A stretch of 42,854 nucleotides of DNA, taken from assembly GCF_020889785.1 (NCBI RefSeq), contig NZ_JACMYK010000058.1, positions 1-42,854 of the forward strand, written 5' to 3'. Position 1 is the stretch's first letter; each line of letters opens with the position of its first letter. The DNA comes from Bradyrhizobium acaciae. Lineage in GTDB: Bacteria; Pseudomonadota; Alphaproteobacteria; Rhizobiales; Xanthobacteraceae. The position numbers and the translations under genes are program-made. The notes under the pieces were generated by a model that was not told where the DNA came from, did no database searches, and saw only the letters and a program-made list of their open reading frames with translations. Positions 32,838 to 42,854 of this stretch are shown in pieces.

Positions 32838-33740
32838 ATGAATACCCATGACCTCGTGGCGTTCGTCGCCGTGGTGGAGACCGGATCGATCGTCGCGGCG
32901 TCGGCGCGGCTGAACCTGACCCAGCCCGGCGTGACGCGGCGGATCCAGAATCTCGAGGAGATGCTGGGCGCGCAGCTGCTCGACCGGCTGTCGAAACCGC
33001 TGAGGCCGACGGCCGCGGGGATCGAGGCCTATGAGCAGGGTCGCCGCGTGCTCCGCATGCTCGACGACCTCAAGTCGGGCGTCGCCAATGACGGTGTGGT
33101 GCGCGGTGAGTTCAGGCTCGGCCTGACGCCGTTTTTGTCGGAGGCGGGGCTCACCGGACCGCTCGATGCGGTGCGCGGCGAATTCCCCGCGCTTGCCGTG
33201 CGTGTCGTCTCGGGCTGGTCGCCCAACCACATGGAGCGGGTCAGCCGCAACGAGCTCGATGCCGCGGCGATCTGCCTGCCCGACGGCACCGCGCCGCCCG
33301 ACGATCTTGCCGCCTCCGATCTCGGAGCGCAGCCGGTGGTGTTCGTCGTGGCGCGCGACATGAAGACGCCGAAGTCAGTCGACCTCGAATGGCTGTCGCG
33401 GACTGGTTGGGTGATCAACCAGGATGGCTGCGGTTTCCGCCAGACGCTGAAGCGCCATTTCGATGCCGCGCATCTGCCGTTCAACATCGCGGTCGAGGCG
33501 CTCGACAGCGAGCTGCGGCTGTCACTGGTGGCGCGCGGCCTCGGCGTCGGGCTCGTTACGCCGATCGCGTTGAAGCGCAGCGCGTTCAAGGGCCGGCTCA
33601 AGATCGTGAAGATCGCGGATTTCAATCCTGCGGTCCGGGCCTGGATCGTGCATCGTCCGCCGGCCGGCCGCCTGGCGCGGCCGATCGAGGTGTTTCGCTC
33701 GGCGCTCGATCGGGAACTGCAGGCTCTGATTCGCGGCTAG
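32838..33740 (+). CDS. LysR-family transcriptional regulator
   Basis: A 300-residue LysR protein: helix-turn-helix at about residues 3-60 (AFVAVVETGSIVAASARLNL, then QPGVTRRIQNLE) and a C-terminal effector-binding domain. It very likely controls the divergent transporter. Its TAG overlaps, tail to tail, the TAG of the aldolase-like gene on the other strand (CTAG at 33737-33740). Confidence 0.9.
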   Translation: MNTHDLVAFVAVVETGSIVAASARLNLTQPGVTRRIQNLEEMLGAQLLDRLSKPLRPTAAGIEAYEQGRRVLRMLDDLKSGVANDGVVRGEFRLGLTPFLSEAGLTGPLDAVRGEFPALAVRVVSGWSPNHMERVSRNELDAAAICLPDGTAPPDDLAASDLGAQPVVFVVARDMKTPKSVDLEWLSRTGWVINQDGCGFRQTLKRHFDAAHLPFNIAVEALDSELRLSLVARGLGVGLVTPIALKRSAFKGRLKIVKIADFNPAVRAWIVHRPPAGRLARPIEVFRSALDRELQALIRG

Positions 33741-34816
33741 CGCAGCTTGCCGCGCGCCGCCACCGGCAACGCGCCGATGATCTCGTCGCCGCGCACCATC
33801 ACGACTTCGTCCATCATGTTGACGACGACGCAGACGTGATTGGGCACGATCCGCACGACGTCGCCGACATTGGGCCGGGTGTTGCTGCGGGAGAGATCGA
33901 GGAAGCCGTGCTCCTCGGCGAAGCGCGCGATCTTGGCCTCGGGATGTTCAAGGATCAGGCCGTGGCCCTCGAGGCCGCCGGTGTCCGAGGTCAGCGTCTT
34001 GGAGCCGGCGTCGAGGATGCCGCGCTCGGGGCCGGCGCGGCTGACGACGGTGGAATAGATATGCAGCGCGCAATCGTCCCAAGTGGCGACACCGGCCGCG
34101 ACCTGCATGCGGTCGTTGTAGATGTAGGTGCCGAAGCGGTGCTCGGTGCCACCCTTGAGCTTGCCGATGTTCACCAGATTCGGCGTGCCTCCGGTGGAGA
34201 CGATGGCCGCATCCAGGCCGTGGGCGCGGACGCCGGCCAGCGCCTCGTCGTAGAATTTCTGCGCGTCCGCCCAACCGGTCTCGGTCGGGTACAGCATGAA
34301 GCCTGCGAAAGTCAGGCCCTTGGAGGCCGCGATCTCGCGCGCCAGCGCGATCGCCTCACGCGGGGTTTCGACGCCGGCGCGCTTGCGGCCGGTGTCGCAC
34401 TCGACCACGACCGAAAGCGGGCGGCCGGAGGCGGCTGCGGCCTTCGGCAGGTCGCCGACCACGACCGAATTGTCGGCGGCGACGGTGACGTCGGCCTTGC
34501 CTTGCAGCGCGCCGAGCCGCGCCATCTTCTCGTCGCCGAGCAGATTGTAGCTGATCAGGATGTTGTCGATGCCGCTATCCGCCATGATCTCGGCCTCGCC
34601 GAGCTTTTGGCAGGTGATGCCCTTGGCGCCGGCCTTGATCTGCAGCTGCGCCAGCATCGGATTCTTGTGCGTCTTGATGTGCGGGCGGTTGGCGACGCCG
34701 GCCTCGTCGCAGGCTTTCTGGATGCGCGCGATGTTGCGCTCGACCCGGTCCATGTCGATCACGGCGCAGGGCGTGCCGTATTCCTTGGCGATCTTGGCGG
34801 CGAGGGGCGTGGTCAT
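33737..34816 (-). CDS. PLP-dependent D-threonine / 3-hydroxy-D-aspartate aldolase-like enzyme (alanine racemase N-terminal fold)
   Basis: A 359-residue fold-type III PLP enzyme. RPHIKTHK (44-51) holds the PLP-binding Lys48. The C-terminal PNHVCVVVNMMDEV (near residue 330) carries the His-x-Cys metal site of the D-threonine aldolase/D-serine dehydratase group. It should cleave or dehydrate a D-beta-hydroxy amino acid. I chose the ATG at 34816; the frame is open further but enters a type A repeat. It is monocistronic. Confidence 0.88.
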   Translation of the reverse strand: MTTPLAAKIAKEYGTPCAVIDMDRVERNIARIQKACDEAGVANRPHIKTHKNPMLAQLQIKAGAKGITCQKLGEAEIMADSGIDNILISYNLLGDEKMARLGALQGKADVTVAADNSVVVGDLPKAAAASGRPLSVVVECDTGRKRAGVETPREAIALAREIAASKGLTFAGFMLYPTETGWADAQKFYDEALAGVRAHGLDAAIVSTGGTPNLVNIGKLKGGTEHRFGTYIYNDRMQVAAGVATWDDCALHIYSTVVSRAGPERGILDAGSKTLTSDTGGLEGHGLILEHPEAKIARFAEEHGFLDLSRSNTRPNVGDVVRIVPNHVCVVVNMMDEVVMVRGDEIIGALPVAARGKLR

Positions 34817-34837
34817 TGGGTCAACTCCGGTTGTTTC

Positions 34838-34924
34838 CGTCATTGCGAGCGGAGCGAAGCAATCCATCCATCCGCGCATGCGGTGCCGTGGATTGCTTCG
34901 TCGCTTCGCTCCTCGCAATGACGA
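34838..34924. repeat. Palindromic repeat (type A)
   Basis: Left end CCGTCATTGCGAGCGGAGCG, right end CGCTTCGCTCCTCGCAATGACG, with GAAGCAATCCA and TGGATTGCTTC inside. It fills the gap between the ABC-F stop and the aldolase-like start. Confidence 0.85.
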
Positions 34925-34939
34925 CCATTTCCATGCGAA

Positions 34940-36757
<1,818 letters not shown>

Positions 36758-36761
36758 CGCG

Positions 36762-37259
36762 CTAACCCCCGTTCGCCGGCGCCTGCTCGGCGCGGCGGCG
36801 CTGGATACGGCGGATGGTCTGGTCGAGCGTCGACAGGAAGGTCGAGCGGTCGCGCGGCGAATATGATTTCGGCCCGCCGGTGATCTCACCGGACGAGCGC
36901 AGGTCGGTCATCAGGTTGCGCACCGCAAGCGTCATGCCGATCGACTGCTCCGTGAACGGCTTGCCGTTCGGCGCGATCACGTCGGCACCGGCCTTGACGC
37001 AGCGGCTCGCCAGCGGAATGTCCGCGGTGATCACGACGTCGCCTTCGTGTGCGCGTTCCGCGATCCAATCGTCGGCCGCATCCATGCCGGAACCGGCGGC
37101 GATGCGCTCGATCAGCGGATCCTGCGGCACGCGGATGAAATTGCCCGCGACCACGCTGACGGGCACGCCGAGCCGGATCGCCACGCGATAGATTTCATCC
37201 TTCACCGGGCAGGCGTCGGCGTCGACATAGATGCGGGTGGGAGCAGGGGTTTCGGTCAT
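36762..37259 (-). CDS. YaiI/YqxD family protein (UPF0178)
   Basis: A 165-residue protein with the family start IYVDADACPVKDEIYRVA (9-26) and further on DDWIAERAHEGDVVITADIP (about 64-83), where conserved Asp residues suggest a PIN-like metal site and hence a possible nuclease. The biochemical role is not established for the family. It is upstream of, and probably co-transcribed with, the ABC-F gene. The ATG at 37259 begins the conserved domain. Confidence 0.9.
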   Translation of the reverse strand: MTETPAPTRIYVDADACPVKDEIYRVAIRLGVPVSVVAGNFIRVPQDPLIERIAAGSGMDAADDWIAERAHEGDVVITADIPLASRCVKAGADVIAPNGKPFTEQSIGMTLAVRNLMTDLRSSGEITGGPKSYSPRDRSTFLSTLDQTIRRIQRRRAEQAPANGG

Positions 37260-37394
37260 CGATTCCAGGGTTGGCAGGCGCGGCCTGCGTGTACTCCATC
37301 GGGCGGAAAATTGCGAGCAAAACGAGAGGCTTGCCACGAGGCTCGCTTCGACTACGATTGCCGGAGAAAAACAACCGAAATAAGGGGAAACCCC

Positions 37395-38195
37395 ATGGAT
37401 TCGAAGGCTACGCAGACCTATCGCGTCTCCGCCTACAACACCTCGAAACTGTCGGAGAACAAGATCCACGACGACACCGTGGCGCGGAAGTTCGGCTTTT
37501 CCGGCGGTCTGGTGCCCGGCGTCGACGTGATGGCCTACATGATGCATCTGCCGGTCGAGAAGTGGGGCCGTGATTTCCTCGAACGCGGCCTGATCGAGGC
37601 ACGCTTCGTCAAGCCGGTCTATGACGGCGAGATCGCGGAATTGACCGGCCGGGAAACCGGTAATGGACTGTCGATCGAGCTCACCAGCCGCGGCGAACTC
37701 TGCGCCACCGGCACCGCATCGTTGCCGGCCTCAGCGCCGAAATTCGTGCTCGACGATTACAAGCAGGTCGCCGCGGTCGCCGAACGCAAGCCGGTCAGCG
37801 CCTCATCCTATGAAGAGGGCAAATGGCTCGGCACCATCCCGCGCGACTGGTCCGGCGATGCCGCGAAGGAGTATCTCGCCGACATCAGGGAGACTGACCC
37901 GATCTATTTGCGCGAAGGTCTCGGCCATCCCGGCCTGCTGCCGCGGGTGATGAACAAGGTGCTGGTCGACAACGCGATCCTCGGACCCTGGATCCATGTC
38001 GGCACAAGGATGCAGCTGCTGTCGGCCGGCAAGATCGGCGACGAGCTGACGGCGCGTGCCAAGGTGATCGGCAATTACGACAAGAAGGGCCATCGCTTCG
38101 TCGAGCTCGACGCGCTGGTGCTCGGCAACGGCGTGCCGCTCGCGCATTGCTGGCACATCGCGATCACCCAGCCGCGCGAGCAGGCGGCGGCGTAG
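37395..38195 (+). CDS. MaoC-like double-hotdog protein
   Basis: A 266-residue protein. The first hotdog contains NKIHDDTVARKFGFSGGLVP (23-42), matching the active-site region of MaoC hydratases though the usual Asp-His spacing is not clear. The second (about 135-260) ends with a short HCWHIAIT strand. AAGGGGAAA lies upstream of the ATG. It stands alone, divergent from the YaiI gene. A hydratase or acyl-CoA-binding role is likely, with the substrate unknown. Confidence 0.75.
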   Translation: MDSKATQTYRVSAYNTSKLSENKIHDDTVARKFGFSGGLVPGVDVMAYMMHLPVEKWGRDFLERGLIEARFVKPVYDGEIAELTGRETGNGLSIELTSRGELCATGTASLPASAPKFVLDDYKQVAAVAERKPVSASSYEEGKWLGTIPRDWSGDAAKEYLADIRETDPIYLREGLGHPGLLPRVMNKVLVDNAILGPWIHVGTRMQLLSAGKIGDELTARAKVIGNYDKKGHRFVELDALVLGNGVPLAHCWHIAITQPREQAAA

Positions 38196-38227
38196 CAGGA
38201 AGGGGCAAGGCCCTCCCGCACCAACGG

Positions 38228-38330
38228 TGTCATACCCCGCGCAGGCGGGGTATCCAGTACGCCGCGGCCTCTCGGCTCAACAACTGCTGTCTCTGGAATA
38301 CTGGACCACCCGCTTTCGCGGGTGGTGACA
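38228..38330. repeat. Palindromic repeat (type I)
   Basis: TGTCATACCCCGC-GCAG-GCGGGGTATCCAGTA at the left and TACTGGACCACCCGC-TTTC-GCGGGTGGTGACA at the right. It lies between two convergent genes, where it could end both transcripts. Confidence 0.8.
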
Positions 38331-38359
38331 GCGGAGGATGGTGGTGAAGCGGCGCGCCC

Positions 38360-40732
38360 TTACGCCGCGTTCGCCTTGGCGTCCTGGATCGCGCGCCAGA
38401 CGCGTTCCGGCGTCAGCGGCATGTTGATGTGCTTGATGCCGTACTCCGACAGCGCGTCGACCACGGCGTTGACGATGCAGACCAGGCTGCCGGCGCAACC
38501 GGCTTCGCCGCAGCCCTTGGTGCCGAGCGGGTTGGACTTCGCCGGCGAGGGGTGATCGCCGACCTCCATCGACGGCACGTCGCCGGCGCGCGGCAGCGCA
38601 TAGTCCATGAAGGAGCCGGTGATCGGCTGGCCCGAGGCGTCGTAGCTGACCTCCTCCATCAGCGCCTGGCCGATGCCCTGCGCGACGCCGCCATGGAGCT
38701 GACCGGCGACGATCATCGGATTGACCACCGTGCCGAAGTCGTTGACCGCGGAGTAACGCACGATCCGCGTCACGCCGGTGTCGGGATCGATCTCGACCTC
38801 GGCGACGTGGCAGCCGTTCGGGAAGGTCGACGCGGTCTCCTTGGTGGCGTGATCGACGTCGAGCGTCTCGGGTGTGCCTTCCGGCATCTTGCTGTCGCGC
38901 ATCCGCTCGGCGAGCTCCATGATGCCGATCGAGCGGTCGGTGCCGGCGATGGTGAAGCGGCCCTGGCCGAATTCGATGTCGGCCTCGGACGCCTCCAGCA
39001 TGTGCGCGGCGGCCTTCTTGCCCTTCTCGACCACCAGCGCGGAGGCCTCGACGATCGCCTGTCCCGTCGCGGTGATCGAGCGCGAGCCGCCGGTGCCGTT
39101 GCCGAAGCGGACGAGATCGCTGTCGCCCTGTTCGAGCGTGATCTTCTCGAAGGGTACCCCGAGCTGCTCGGACAGCACCTGCGCAAACGGGGTGGCGTGA
39201 CCCTGGCCGTAGTCGAGCGTGCCGGTGGTGAGCTTCACCGAGCCGTCGGGCTCGAAGGTGATCTTGCCGAGTTCGCCGGACGGCGGCGCCGTGACCTCGA
39301 GATAGGAGCCGACCGCGATGCCGCGCAGCTTGCCGCTCTTCCTGCTCTCCTTCTTGCGCTTGGCGAAGTTCTCGTAGTCGGAGATCTCCAACGCCTTCTG
39401 GAACACGCCGGCGAAATCGCCGCTGTCATAGGTGACGCCGGAGGCGGCCGGGAACGGCAGCTGCGACGGCTTGATGAAGTTGCGCTTGCGCAAGGTGAAG
39501 CGATTGATGCCCATCTCGTCGGCAGCGGCGTCGATCAGCCGTTCCATGTAATAGTTCGCCTCGGGCCGGCCGGCGCCGCGATAGGCGCCCATCAATGTGG
39601 TGTTGGTCAAAACCGTCTTGATGTCGACGCCGAGCAGCGGCGTGCGATAGACGCTGGCGAGGTTCTTGCCGGTGTTGAGCGACAGCGGGCCCGGCGCGAC
39701 GCCGGTGATGTAGGCGCCGAGATTGCCGTAGCCGGAGAGCCTCACCGCGAGGAACTTGCCGTCGGCGTCGAGCGCGAGCTCGGCATGGATCAGCTGGGCG
39801 CGGCCCTGGCTGTCTGAGAGGAAGCTGGTCGAACGCTCATCCAGCCACTTCACCGGCCGGCCGAGTTCGCGCGCCGCATGCGCGATGCAGGTGTATTCGG
39901 GATAGTTGAGGTTCTTCATCCCGAACGAGCCGCCGACATTGCCGGTGAGGATGCGGACCTTGTCGGCGGGTACGTTGAGCAGGCGCGCCAGGATCGCCTT
40001 GTTGCCGGACACGCCCTGGGTCGGCACCTGCAGCGTGAAGCGCTCGGACTTCTTGTCGTAGTGCGCGAGCGCGACGCGCGGCTCCATCGAGACCACCGCG
40101 ACGCGGGTATTGACGATGTCGAGTTTCGTCACATGCGCGGCGCCGGCGAACGCTGCCTCGATCCTGGCGGTGTCGCCATAGTGGTAATCGAGCGCGACGT
40201 TGTTGGGGATGTTGTCATAGAGCTGCGGTGCGCCGGGCTTGGCAGCTTCTGCCGCGTCGGTCACGGCCGGCAGCGGCTCGATGTCGACCTCGACGGCCTC
40301 GGCCGCATCGCGCGCCTGTGCCGCGGTTTCGGCCACGACGAAGGCGATGGGATCGCCGACGAAACGCACCTTGTCGGTCACCAGCGCAGGGCGGTTGGTC
40401 TGCAGCAGCGGCGAGCCGTCGCGGTTCTTCAGCGGCAGGCCGCAGGTGAAGGGCTTGTAGCCGGCGGCTGCGAGGTCGGCTCCGGTCCACACCCCGAGCA
40501 CGCCCGGCATCGTCTTGGCGGCTTCGGTGTCGATCCCCTTGATGGTCCCGTGGGCATGGGAGGAGCGAACCATCCAGCAGTAAGCCTGACCGGGCAGGGA
40601 GAAATCGTCGGTGTATTTGCCCTTGCCGCGCACCAGGGTGTCGTCCTCCTTTCGTCGAACAGGCTGTCCGACACCGTATTTTTGCAGTGCGATAGCGTTT
40701 TCGAGGGAGGCGGGCGACGTATGATCTTGCAT
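38360..40732 (-). CDS. Xanthine dehydrogenase-family large subunit, form II CoxL-like
   Basis: A 790-residue molybdenum hydroxylase large subunit. The hammerhead domain starts KYTDDFSLPGQAY (about 39-51). The active-site loop reads AYRGAGR (383-389), the form II signature; true CO dehydrogenases (form I) have AYRCSFR. The catalytic Glu is residue 743 in KGCGEAGCAGS. Such enzymes normally work with a FAD-binding subunit and a 2Fe-2S subunit, and neither gene is in the window. CO oxidation is unlikely; hydroxylation of an aldehyde or N-heterocycle is plausible. Start chosen at 40732, with AGG ten bases upstream. Confidence 0.9.
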   Translation of the reverse strand: MQDHTSPASLENAIALQKYGVGQPVRRKEDDTLVRGKGKYTDDFSLPGQAYCWMVRSSHAHGTIKGIDTEAAKTMPGVLGVWTGADLAAAGYKPFTCGLPLKNRDGSPLLQTNRPALVTDKVRFVGDPIAFVVAETAAQARDAAEAVEVDIEPLPAVTDAAEAAKPGAPQLYDNIPNNVALDYHYGDTARIEAAFAGAAHVTKLDIVNTRVAVVSMEPRVALAHYDKKSERFTLQVPTQGVSGNKAILARLLNVPADKVRILTGNVGGSFGMKNLNYPEYTCIAHAARELGRPVKWLDERSTSFLSDSQGRAQLIHAELALDADGKFLAVRLSGYGNLGAYITGVAPGPLSLNTGKNLASVYRTPLLGVDIKTVLTNTTLMGAYRGAGRPEANYYMERLIDAAADEMGINRFTLRKRNFIKPSQLPFPAASGVTYDSGDFAGVFQKALEISDYENFAKRKKESRKSGKLRGIAVGSYLEVTAPPSGELGKITFEPDGSVKLTTGTLDYGQGHATPFAQVLSEQLGVPFEKITLEQGDSDLVRFGNGTGGSRSITATGQAIVEASALVVEKGKKAAAHMLEASEADIEFGQGRFTIAGTDRSIGIMELAERMRDSKMPEGTPETLDVDHATKETASTFPNGCHVAEVEIDPDTGVTRIVRYSAVNDFGTVVNPMIVAGQLHGGVAQGIGQALMEEVSYDASGQPITGSFMDYALPRAGDVPSMEVGDHPSPAKSNPLGTKGCGEAGCAGSLVCIVNAVVDALSEYGIKHINMPLTPERVWRAIQDAKANAA

Positions 40733-40899
40733 CGAAAATGACCTGAAAAGCCCGGATTTGGTGGCGTTTGGGGGCGCTGAGGAGATAACGCACACCCCCC
40801 TTAACGACAACGCCCGATTGGACATGGACCCAATGTGAACGGAGTTGCGCAGGGCTTTGACGCTGCTAAAGTTTCCGTGAACGACAATTATTCGGCGGG

Positions 40900-40928
40900 C
40901 CCAAGGATCCCCATGGATCGACCTTGGG
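40900..40928 (+). promoter_or_regulatory. Leader hairpin before ppx
   Basis: CCCAAGG (40900-40906) pairs with CCTTGGG (40922-40928), and ATCC with GGAT inside around a CCAT loop, leaving a three-base bulge. It ends 22 bases before the ppx ATG. The remaining part of the 40733-40950 gap must hold two divergent promoters; no clear boxes were found. Confidence 0.4.
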
Positions 40929-40950
40929 GTGCTGCGGAAAGACAGTTTTG

Positions 40951-41994
40951 ATGAACGACCATGTGCGGCTTTGCGACGGCCCTCCGGCCGGCGAAGCCCC
41001 GTCAGGGTTGGTTGCGGCAGCCGCGGAAAGCGGCGTCTACGCCGCGCTCGATCTTGGCACCAACAATTGCCGACTCTTGATTGCCTGTCCCACTGGCGAC
41101 GGGTTCCGCGTGGTCGACTCCTTCTCGCGGATCATCCGGCTGGGCGAGGGGATCGCCGCGACCGGCTCGATCAGCGAGGCGGCGATCGAGCGGGCGATTG
41201 CCGCGCTTGCCATTTGCAGCGACAAGATCCGCTATCGCAAGGCCCGCCGGCTGCGGCTGATCGCCACCGAGGCCTGTCGCGCCGCCGGCAACGCCGAGAG
41301 CTTTCGCGCGCGTGTTGCAGCCGAGACCGGCATCGAGCTCGAGGTGATCAATCGCGAGACCGAGGCGACGCTCGCTGTGATCGGCTGCTCGCCGCTGCTC
41401 GACCCGAAGGGGCGGGGCGCCATCCTGTTCGACATCGGCGGCGGCTCGACCGAGCTGGTGCGGATCGAGCGCGACCCCGACGCGCCCGATGCGCCGCCGC
41501 GCATCAAGGCGTGGATGTCGATCCCGCTCGGCGTCGTGACGCTGGCCGAGCATTTCGGCGGCAAGAACGTCACCAGGGATTTGTATGCGCAGATGATCGA
41601 CGAGGTCGCGCGCCATGTCGCGCCGTTCGCGGCCGAGCACGGCAAGGATCTGCGCGACATGCACATGCTCGGCACCTCGGGCACCGTGACCACGCTCGCC
41701 GGCGTCTTCCTCAATCTGTCGCGCTACGACCGCCGCCGGATCGACGGCATCTGGATGAACGATTGCGACGTGACCGCGACGATCCAGAAGCTGCTCGGCA
41801 TGAGCTATGAGGCGCGCGTCAGCAACAACTGCATCAGCGTCGAGCGGGCCGATCTGGTGCTCGCCGGATGCGCGATCCTCGATGCGATCCGCAACGCGTT
41901 CCCGATGCCGCGGCTGCGCGTCGCCGATCGCGGCCTGCGCGAGGGCATGCTGGTCGAGATGATGCGCGAGGACGGCGCGCTGCGGGCGTGCTAG
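40951..41994 (+). CDS. ppx: Exopolyphosphatase / pppGpp phosphatase
   Basis: A 347-residue Ppx/GppA-family phosphatase of the sugar-kinase/Hsp70 fold; it removes phosphate from polyphosphate or pppGpp. The first phosphate loop is ALDLGTNNCRLLI (32-44), the catalytic-Glu region ATEACRAAGN (about 107-116), and the second loop DIGGGSTEL (about 163-171). It is shorter than E. coli Ppx (about 510) and lacks the C-terminal HD domains, as is usual for the short alphaproteobacterial form. I chose the ATG at 40951 with GGAAAGA upstream; a TTG at 40924 is less likely. rlmE follows after 33 bases. Confidence 0.92.
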   Translation: MNDHVRLCDGPPAGEAPSGLVAAAAESGVYAALDLGTNNCRLLIACPTGDGFRVVDSFSRIIRLGEGIAATGSISEAAIERAIAALAICSDKIRYRKARRLRLIATEACRAAGNAESFRARVAAETGIELEVINRETEATLAVIGCSPLLDPKGRGAILFDIGGGSTELVRIERDPDAPDAPPRIKAWMSIPLGVVTLAEHFGGKNVTRDLYAQMIDEVARHVAPFAAEHGKDLRDMHMLGTSGTVTTLAGVFLNLSRYDRRRIDGIWMNDCDVTATIQKLLGMSYEARVSNNCISVERADLVLAGCAILDAIRNAFPMPRLRVADRGLREGMLVEMMREDGALRAC

Positions 41995-42027
41995 AACACG
42001 CCCAATCACACCAATCCAAGAAAGATC

Positions 42028-42726
42028 ATGGCGAAAGACACCACCGGGCGGCTGCACGTCACGGTCAAGAGCGGCGGCAAGCGAAAGCTGTCGTCGAAAC
42101 TCTGGCTCGAACGCCAGCTCAACGATCCCTACGTCGCCAAGGCCAGGGCGTTGGGCTACCGCTCGCGCGCGGCGTTCAAGCTGCTCGAGATCGACGACAA
42201 GTATCGCCTGCTCAAGCCGGGCATGACCGTGGTCGACCTCGGCGCGGCGCCCGGCGGCTGGAGCCAGATCGCGGCCAAGCGCACCGGCGCCGCCGACGGC
42301 AAGGGCAAGGTGATCGCGATCGATCTGCTCGAGATGGGCGAGATTCCCGGCGTCACCTTTGCGCAGCTCGACTTCCTCGACCATGACGCGCCGGAAAAGC
42401 TGATCGCGATGATGGGCGGCCGCGCCGATTTCGTGATGTCCGACATGGCCGCCAACACCACGGGCCATCGCAAGACCGATCAGCTCCGCATCATCGGCCT
42501 GGTCGAGACCGCCGCGCATTTTGCCGGCGAGGTGCTCAATCCCGGCGGCACGTTCCTGGCGAAGGTGTTTCAGAGCGGTGCCGACGCCGAGCTGGTAGCG
42601 CAGCTGAAGCGCGATTTCGCCGCCGTCCGCCACGTCAAGCCGTCCGCCAGCCGGCAGGATTCGTCCGAGCGCTACGTGCTGGCGACGGGGTTTCGCGGGC
42701 AGCAGTCGTCATTGCGCGGAGCGTAG
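42028..42726 (+). CDS. rlmE: 23S rRNA (uridine-2552 2'-O)-methyltransferase
   Basis: A 232-residue FtsJ/RrmJ methyltransferase that modifies U2552 in the ribosomal A loop. The complete K-D-K-E tetrad is visible: Lys51 (RSRAAFKLLE), Asp139 (MSDMAANTTGH), Lys179 (LAKVF) and Glu214 (SSERYVLA). The SAM-binding motif is DLGAAPGGWSQ (70-80). AAGAAAG lies upstream of the ATG. The 33-base gap suggests co-transcription with ppx, an arrangement I associate with this group of bacteria. Confidence 0.95.
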   Translation: MAKDTTGRLHVTVKSGGKRKLSSKLWLERQLNDPYVAKARALGYRSRAAFKLLEIDDKYRLLKPGMTVVDLGAAPGGWSQIAAKRTGAADGKGKVIAIDLLEMGEIPGVTFAQLDFLDHDAPEKLIAMMGGRADFVMSDMAANTTGHRKTDQLRIIGLVETAAHFAGEVLNPGGTFLAKVFQSGADAELVAQLKRDFAAVRHVKPSASRQDSSERYVLATGFRGQQSSLRGA

Positions 42727-42728
42727 TG

Positions 42729-42854
42729 ACCGTCACCCTGAGGAGCGCCAACGGGTCCGCGCACAGTGCGGCCCGATGACAGGCTCCGCGCGTCTCGAAG
42801 GGAGCGCGGTCCGGCTGGTGCCCGTCCATCCTTCGAGGCTCGCCGAAGAGGCTC
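42729..42854. repeat. Palindromic repeat (type C) with an inserted hairpin module; cut by the window end
   Basis: Begins CCGTCACCCTGAGGAGCG and continues past the module with GTCTCGAAGG, then CCATCCTTCGAGGCTCGCC and GAAGAGGCTC, the same as the right half of the 11275-11382 copy. The right arm lies beyond the window. Confidence 0.75.
42742..42790. repeat. Nested hairpin module, copy 2
   Basis: GCCAACGGGTCCGCGC and GCGGCCCGATGACAGGCTCC form a GC-rich stem around a short loop. It matches the module at 17610-17655 almost base for base, although the host repeats differ. Confidence 0.7.

Noticed and set aside
38360..40732. Aerobic CO dehydrogenase (form I CoxL)
   Set aside because: The active-site loop is AYRGAGR, not AYRCSFR, and the M and S subunit genes are absent.

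Overview
The window is about 65% GC, densely coded, and looks like chromosome from an alphaproteobacterium of the Bradyrhizobium group (Nitrobacteraceae). I base this on the gene families (repeated acyl-CoA and CoA-ester genes, a form II CoxL-like protein, a FdhF/YdeP-type molybdoenzyme) and on many intergenic palindromic repeats of at least nine sequence types, of kinds I associate with Bradyrhizobium. I see no tRNA, rRNA, insertion sequence, prophage or CRISPR array. The content is mostly metabolic.

Layout. 1-2500: a thiolase-like protein without its usual catalytic Cys, overlapping a DUF35 Zn-ribbon/OB partner, then a carboxymuconolactone-decarboxylase-family protein and a possible tiny membrane protein. 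2683-4542: a glutaminase-STAS-cyclic-nucleotide-binding fusion. 4826-7641: a divergent acyl-CoA carboxylase cluster (free biotinyl protein; IclR regulator overlapping a carboxyltransferase) with two IclR-like palindromes between. 7791-9541: the frameshifted end of a patatin-like phospholipase directly behind an MFS transporter. 9752-11652: acetyl-CoA acetyltransferase, a block of repeats and a 55-residue membrane protein. 11947-15026: an MFS exporter and an exported Asp-box protein. 15131-17410: a large molybdoenzyme. 17732-20392: enoyl-CoA hydratase, divergent thioesterase, TetR regulator and a ParB-like orphan.

20493-28637 is the clearest pathway: a LysR regulator divergent from mmsA, acyl-CoA dehydrogenase, 3-hydroxyisobutyryl-CoA hydrolase and mmsB, which together take isobutyryl-CoA (from valine) to propionyl-CoA; an acyl-CoA synthetase and a MaoC dehydratase follow. 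28880-38195: a small exported protein, an SDR, a flavoprotein, a divergent MFS/LysR pair, a D-amino-acid aldolase-like enzyme, a YaiI-type protein upstream of an ABC-F ATPase, and a two-hotdog MaoC-like protein. 38360-42726: an orphan CoxL-like subunit divergent from ppx and rlmE.

The most interesting signals are regulatory and structural: a 16-bp motif shared by promoters of separate CoA-ester genes next to a TetR gene; a small hairpin module nested in two unrelated repeat families; repeats placed at operon junctions, over a ribosome-binding site and over a stop codon; and the paired IclR-like sites. I found no clearly new defence or mobile system.
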